A DNA stretch of 6,651 nucleotides from Desulfovibrionaceae bacterium UBA930 (GTDB lineage: Bacteria > Desulfobacterota > Desulfovibrionia > Desulfovibrionales > Desulfovibrionaceae). The notes beneath the pieces were generated by a model. That model did not search any database, was not told where the DNA came from, and was given only the letters and a program-made list of their open reading frames with translations. Positions 5,661-6,651 of this stretch are shown here, in pieces (within the stretch, counting starts at the first letter, position 1; every line of letters starts with the position of its first letter). The stretch covers positions 3,947 through 10,597 of the forward strand of contig DBDO01000239.1 of assembly GCA_002293605.1 (NCBI GenBank), given 5' to 3'. A program made the position numbers and the translations under genes.

Positions 5661-6651
5661 ATGTCCAGGTCTTTGACCGTAGCCGTTGTGGGCGCCACAG
5701 GCGCTGTAGGCCGGGAAATGCTCGCCACGCTTGAAGCGCGCGACTTTCCCGCTGCCAAAGTTCTTCCCCTGGCCTCGTCTCGTTCGGCGGGTACCCTTGT
5801 GCCCTATAAGGGCGGCGAGCTCAGGGTGCAGGAACTTAACGCAGATTCCTTCAAGGGCGTGGATATCGCGCTCTTTTCGGCGGGCGGCTCCGTTTCCGAG
5901 GCCTTTGCCCCGCTTGCGGTCGCGTCCGGCTGCGTGGTTGTGGACAACTCCAGCGCCTGGCGTATGGACGAACGCTGCCCGCTGGTCACGCCCGAAGTCA
6001 ACGCCCACGCCCTGAAACAACATAAGGGCATTATCGCCAACCCGAACTGCTCCACCATTCAGATGGTTGTGGCCCTGGCCCCCCTGCACAAGGCCGCCTC
6101 CATCAAGCGGGTGGTGGTCTCCACCTATCAGGCCGTATCCGGTACCGGGCAAAAGGCCATAGACGAGTTGGAAAGCCAGGTACGCCAGATGTTCAACATG
6201 ACCGAGCCCGAGGTCAAGGTGTACCCGCACCGTATCGCCTTCAACTGTCTGCCCCACATCGATGTCTTCCTGGATAACGGCTATACCAAGGAAGAGATGA
6301 AGATGGTGCATGAAACAGTGAAGATCATGGAAGATCCTGCCATCAAGGTTACGGCCACTGCCGTACGCGTGCCGGTTTTTTACGGCCACTCCGAATCCTT
6401 GAACATCGAGTTTGAAAAACCCTTGAGCGCCAAGGAGGCCCGCGCCCTTTTGAGCGTTGCCCCCGGCATCGTGGTGCTGGATAACCCGGCGGAGAAAATC
6501 TACCCCATGCCCATAGACGCGGCAGGGGAAGACGCTGTTTTCATCGGGCGCATTCGTGAGGATGAAAGCAGGCCCAACACCCTCAACCTTTGGGTAGTGG
6601 CCGACAACATCCGTAAAGGCGCGGCCCTGAACGCCGTGCAGATCGCCGAAT
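5661..6651 (+). CDS. asd: Aspartate-semialdehyde dehydrogenase, C-terminus cut by window edge
   Basis: The enzyme reduces L-aspartyl-4-phosphate to L-aspartate 4-semialdehyde with NADPH, the branch step toward lysine/diaminopimelate, threonine and methionine, in the cytoplasm. The 330 visible residues start at the ATG at 5661, with a perfect AGGAGG (5650-5655) five bases upstream. The N-terminal nucleotide-binding loop is VVGATGAVGREM (GATGAVG at 11-17). ASSRSAG (39-45) fits the NADP-phosphate contact region. The catalytic cysteine is Cys130 in NPNCST. Arg236 and the general-base His243 in RVPVFYGHSES keep the spacing of E. coli Arg267/His274. TYQAVSGTG and the end DNIRKGAALNAVQIAE are also typical. 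No stop codon is reached; family members of about 335-350 residues imply that roughly 5-20 residues are missing. The sequence is of the single-His short type found in many bacteria rather than the E. coli long form. It lies 96 bases after the oxidoreductase gene and may have its own promoter. Confidence 0.96.
   Translation, partial: MSRSLTVAVVGATGAVGREMLATLEARDFPAAKVLPLASSRSAGTLVPYKGGELRVQELNADSFKGVDIALFSAGGSVSEAFAPLAVASGCVVVDNSSAWRMDERCPLVTPEVNAHALKQHKGIIANPNCSTIQMVVALAPLHKAASIKRVVVSTYQAVSGTGQKAIDELESQVRQMFNMTEPEVKVYPHRIAFNCLPHIDVFLDNGYTKEEMKMVHETVKIMEDPAIKVTATAVRVPVFYGHSESLNIEFEKPLSAKEARALLSVAPGIVVLDNPAEKIYPMPIDAAGEDAVFIGRIREDESRPNTLNLWVVADNIRKGAALNAVQIAE

Noticed and set aside
5616..6389. 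A 257-codon minus-strand open frame
   Set aside because: It is the codon-aligned antisense shadow of asd, whose plus-strand product has all catalytic motifs.
1..6651. Mobile element, CRISPR, tRNA/rRNA or defence system
   Set aside because: No direct-repeat array, transposase or integrase motif, terminal repeats or tRNA-like fold were seen; the window is filled by ordinary metabolic genes with uniform codon use.

Overview
The window looks like a chromosomal segment of an anaerobic, sulfate-reducing-type deltaproteobacterium of the Desulfovibrio group. This rests on a GC-rich sequence (by eye), a single-chain pyruvate:ferredoxin oxidoreductase that can be followed motif by motif along the Desulfovibrio africanus enzyme, and strong Shine-Dalgarno sites. 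The genus is inferred and cannot be proven from the window.

All genes read on the plus strand. Positions 1-171 hold the C-terminal end of a cupin-domain protein, most likely an HTH-cupin transcriptional regulator. Positions 172-372 are a 201-base gap with inverted repeats and no convincing promoter. Positions 373-2043 encode an AMP-forming acyl-CoA synthetase of the ACSF2-like medium-chain type. Positions 2040-5564 encode a complete 1174-residue pyruvate:ferredoxin (2-oxoacid:ferredoxin) oxidoreductase whose ATG overlaps the synthetase stop codon in an ATGA junction, so the two are almost certainly co-translated. A 96-base gap follows, with a strong stem-loop across the oxidoreductase stop codon and a possible sigma-70 promoter. 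Positions 5661-6651 hold aspartate-semialdehyde dehydrogenase (asd), cut by the window edge a few residues before its expected end.

The synthetase and oxidoreductase form a metabolic pair: one makes acyl-CoA from a free acid at the cost of ATP, and the other interconverts acyl-CoA plus CO2 plus reduced ferredoxin with a 2-oxoacid. Together they could assimilate a carboxylic acid into a 2-oxoacid, or the oxidoreductase could simply oxidise pyruvate for catabolism. The upstream cupin regulator may sense the acid or a derivative. Asd starts the shared lysine/threonine/methionine branch from aspartate and is probably a separate unit. Nothing resembles a mobile element, CRISPR array, tRNA/rRNA or defence system. 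The most unusual points are the tight synthetase-oxidoreductase coupling, the absence of the D. africanus-type C-terminal extension, and the stem-loops in both intergenic gaps.
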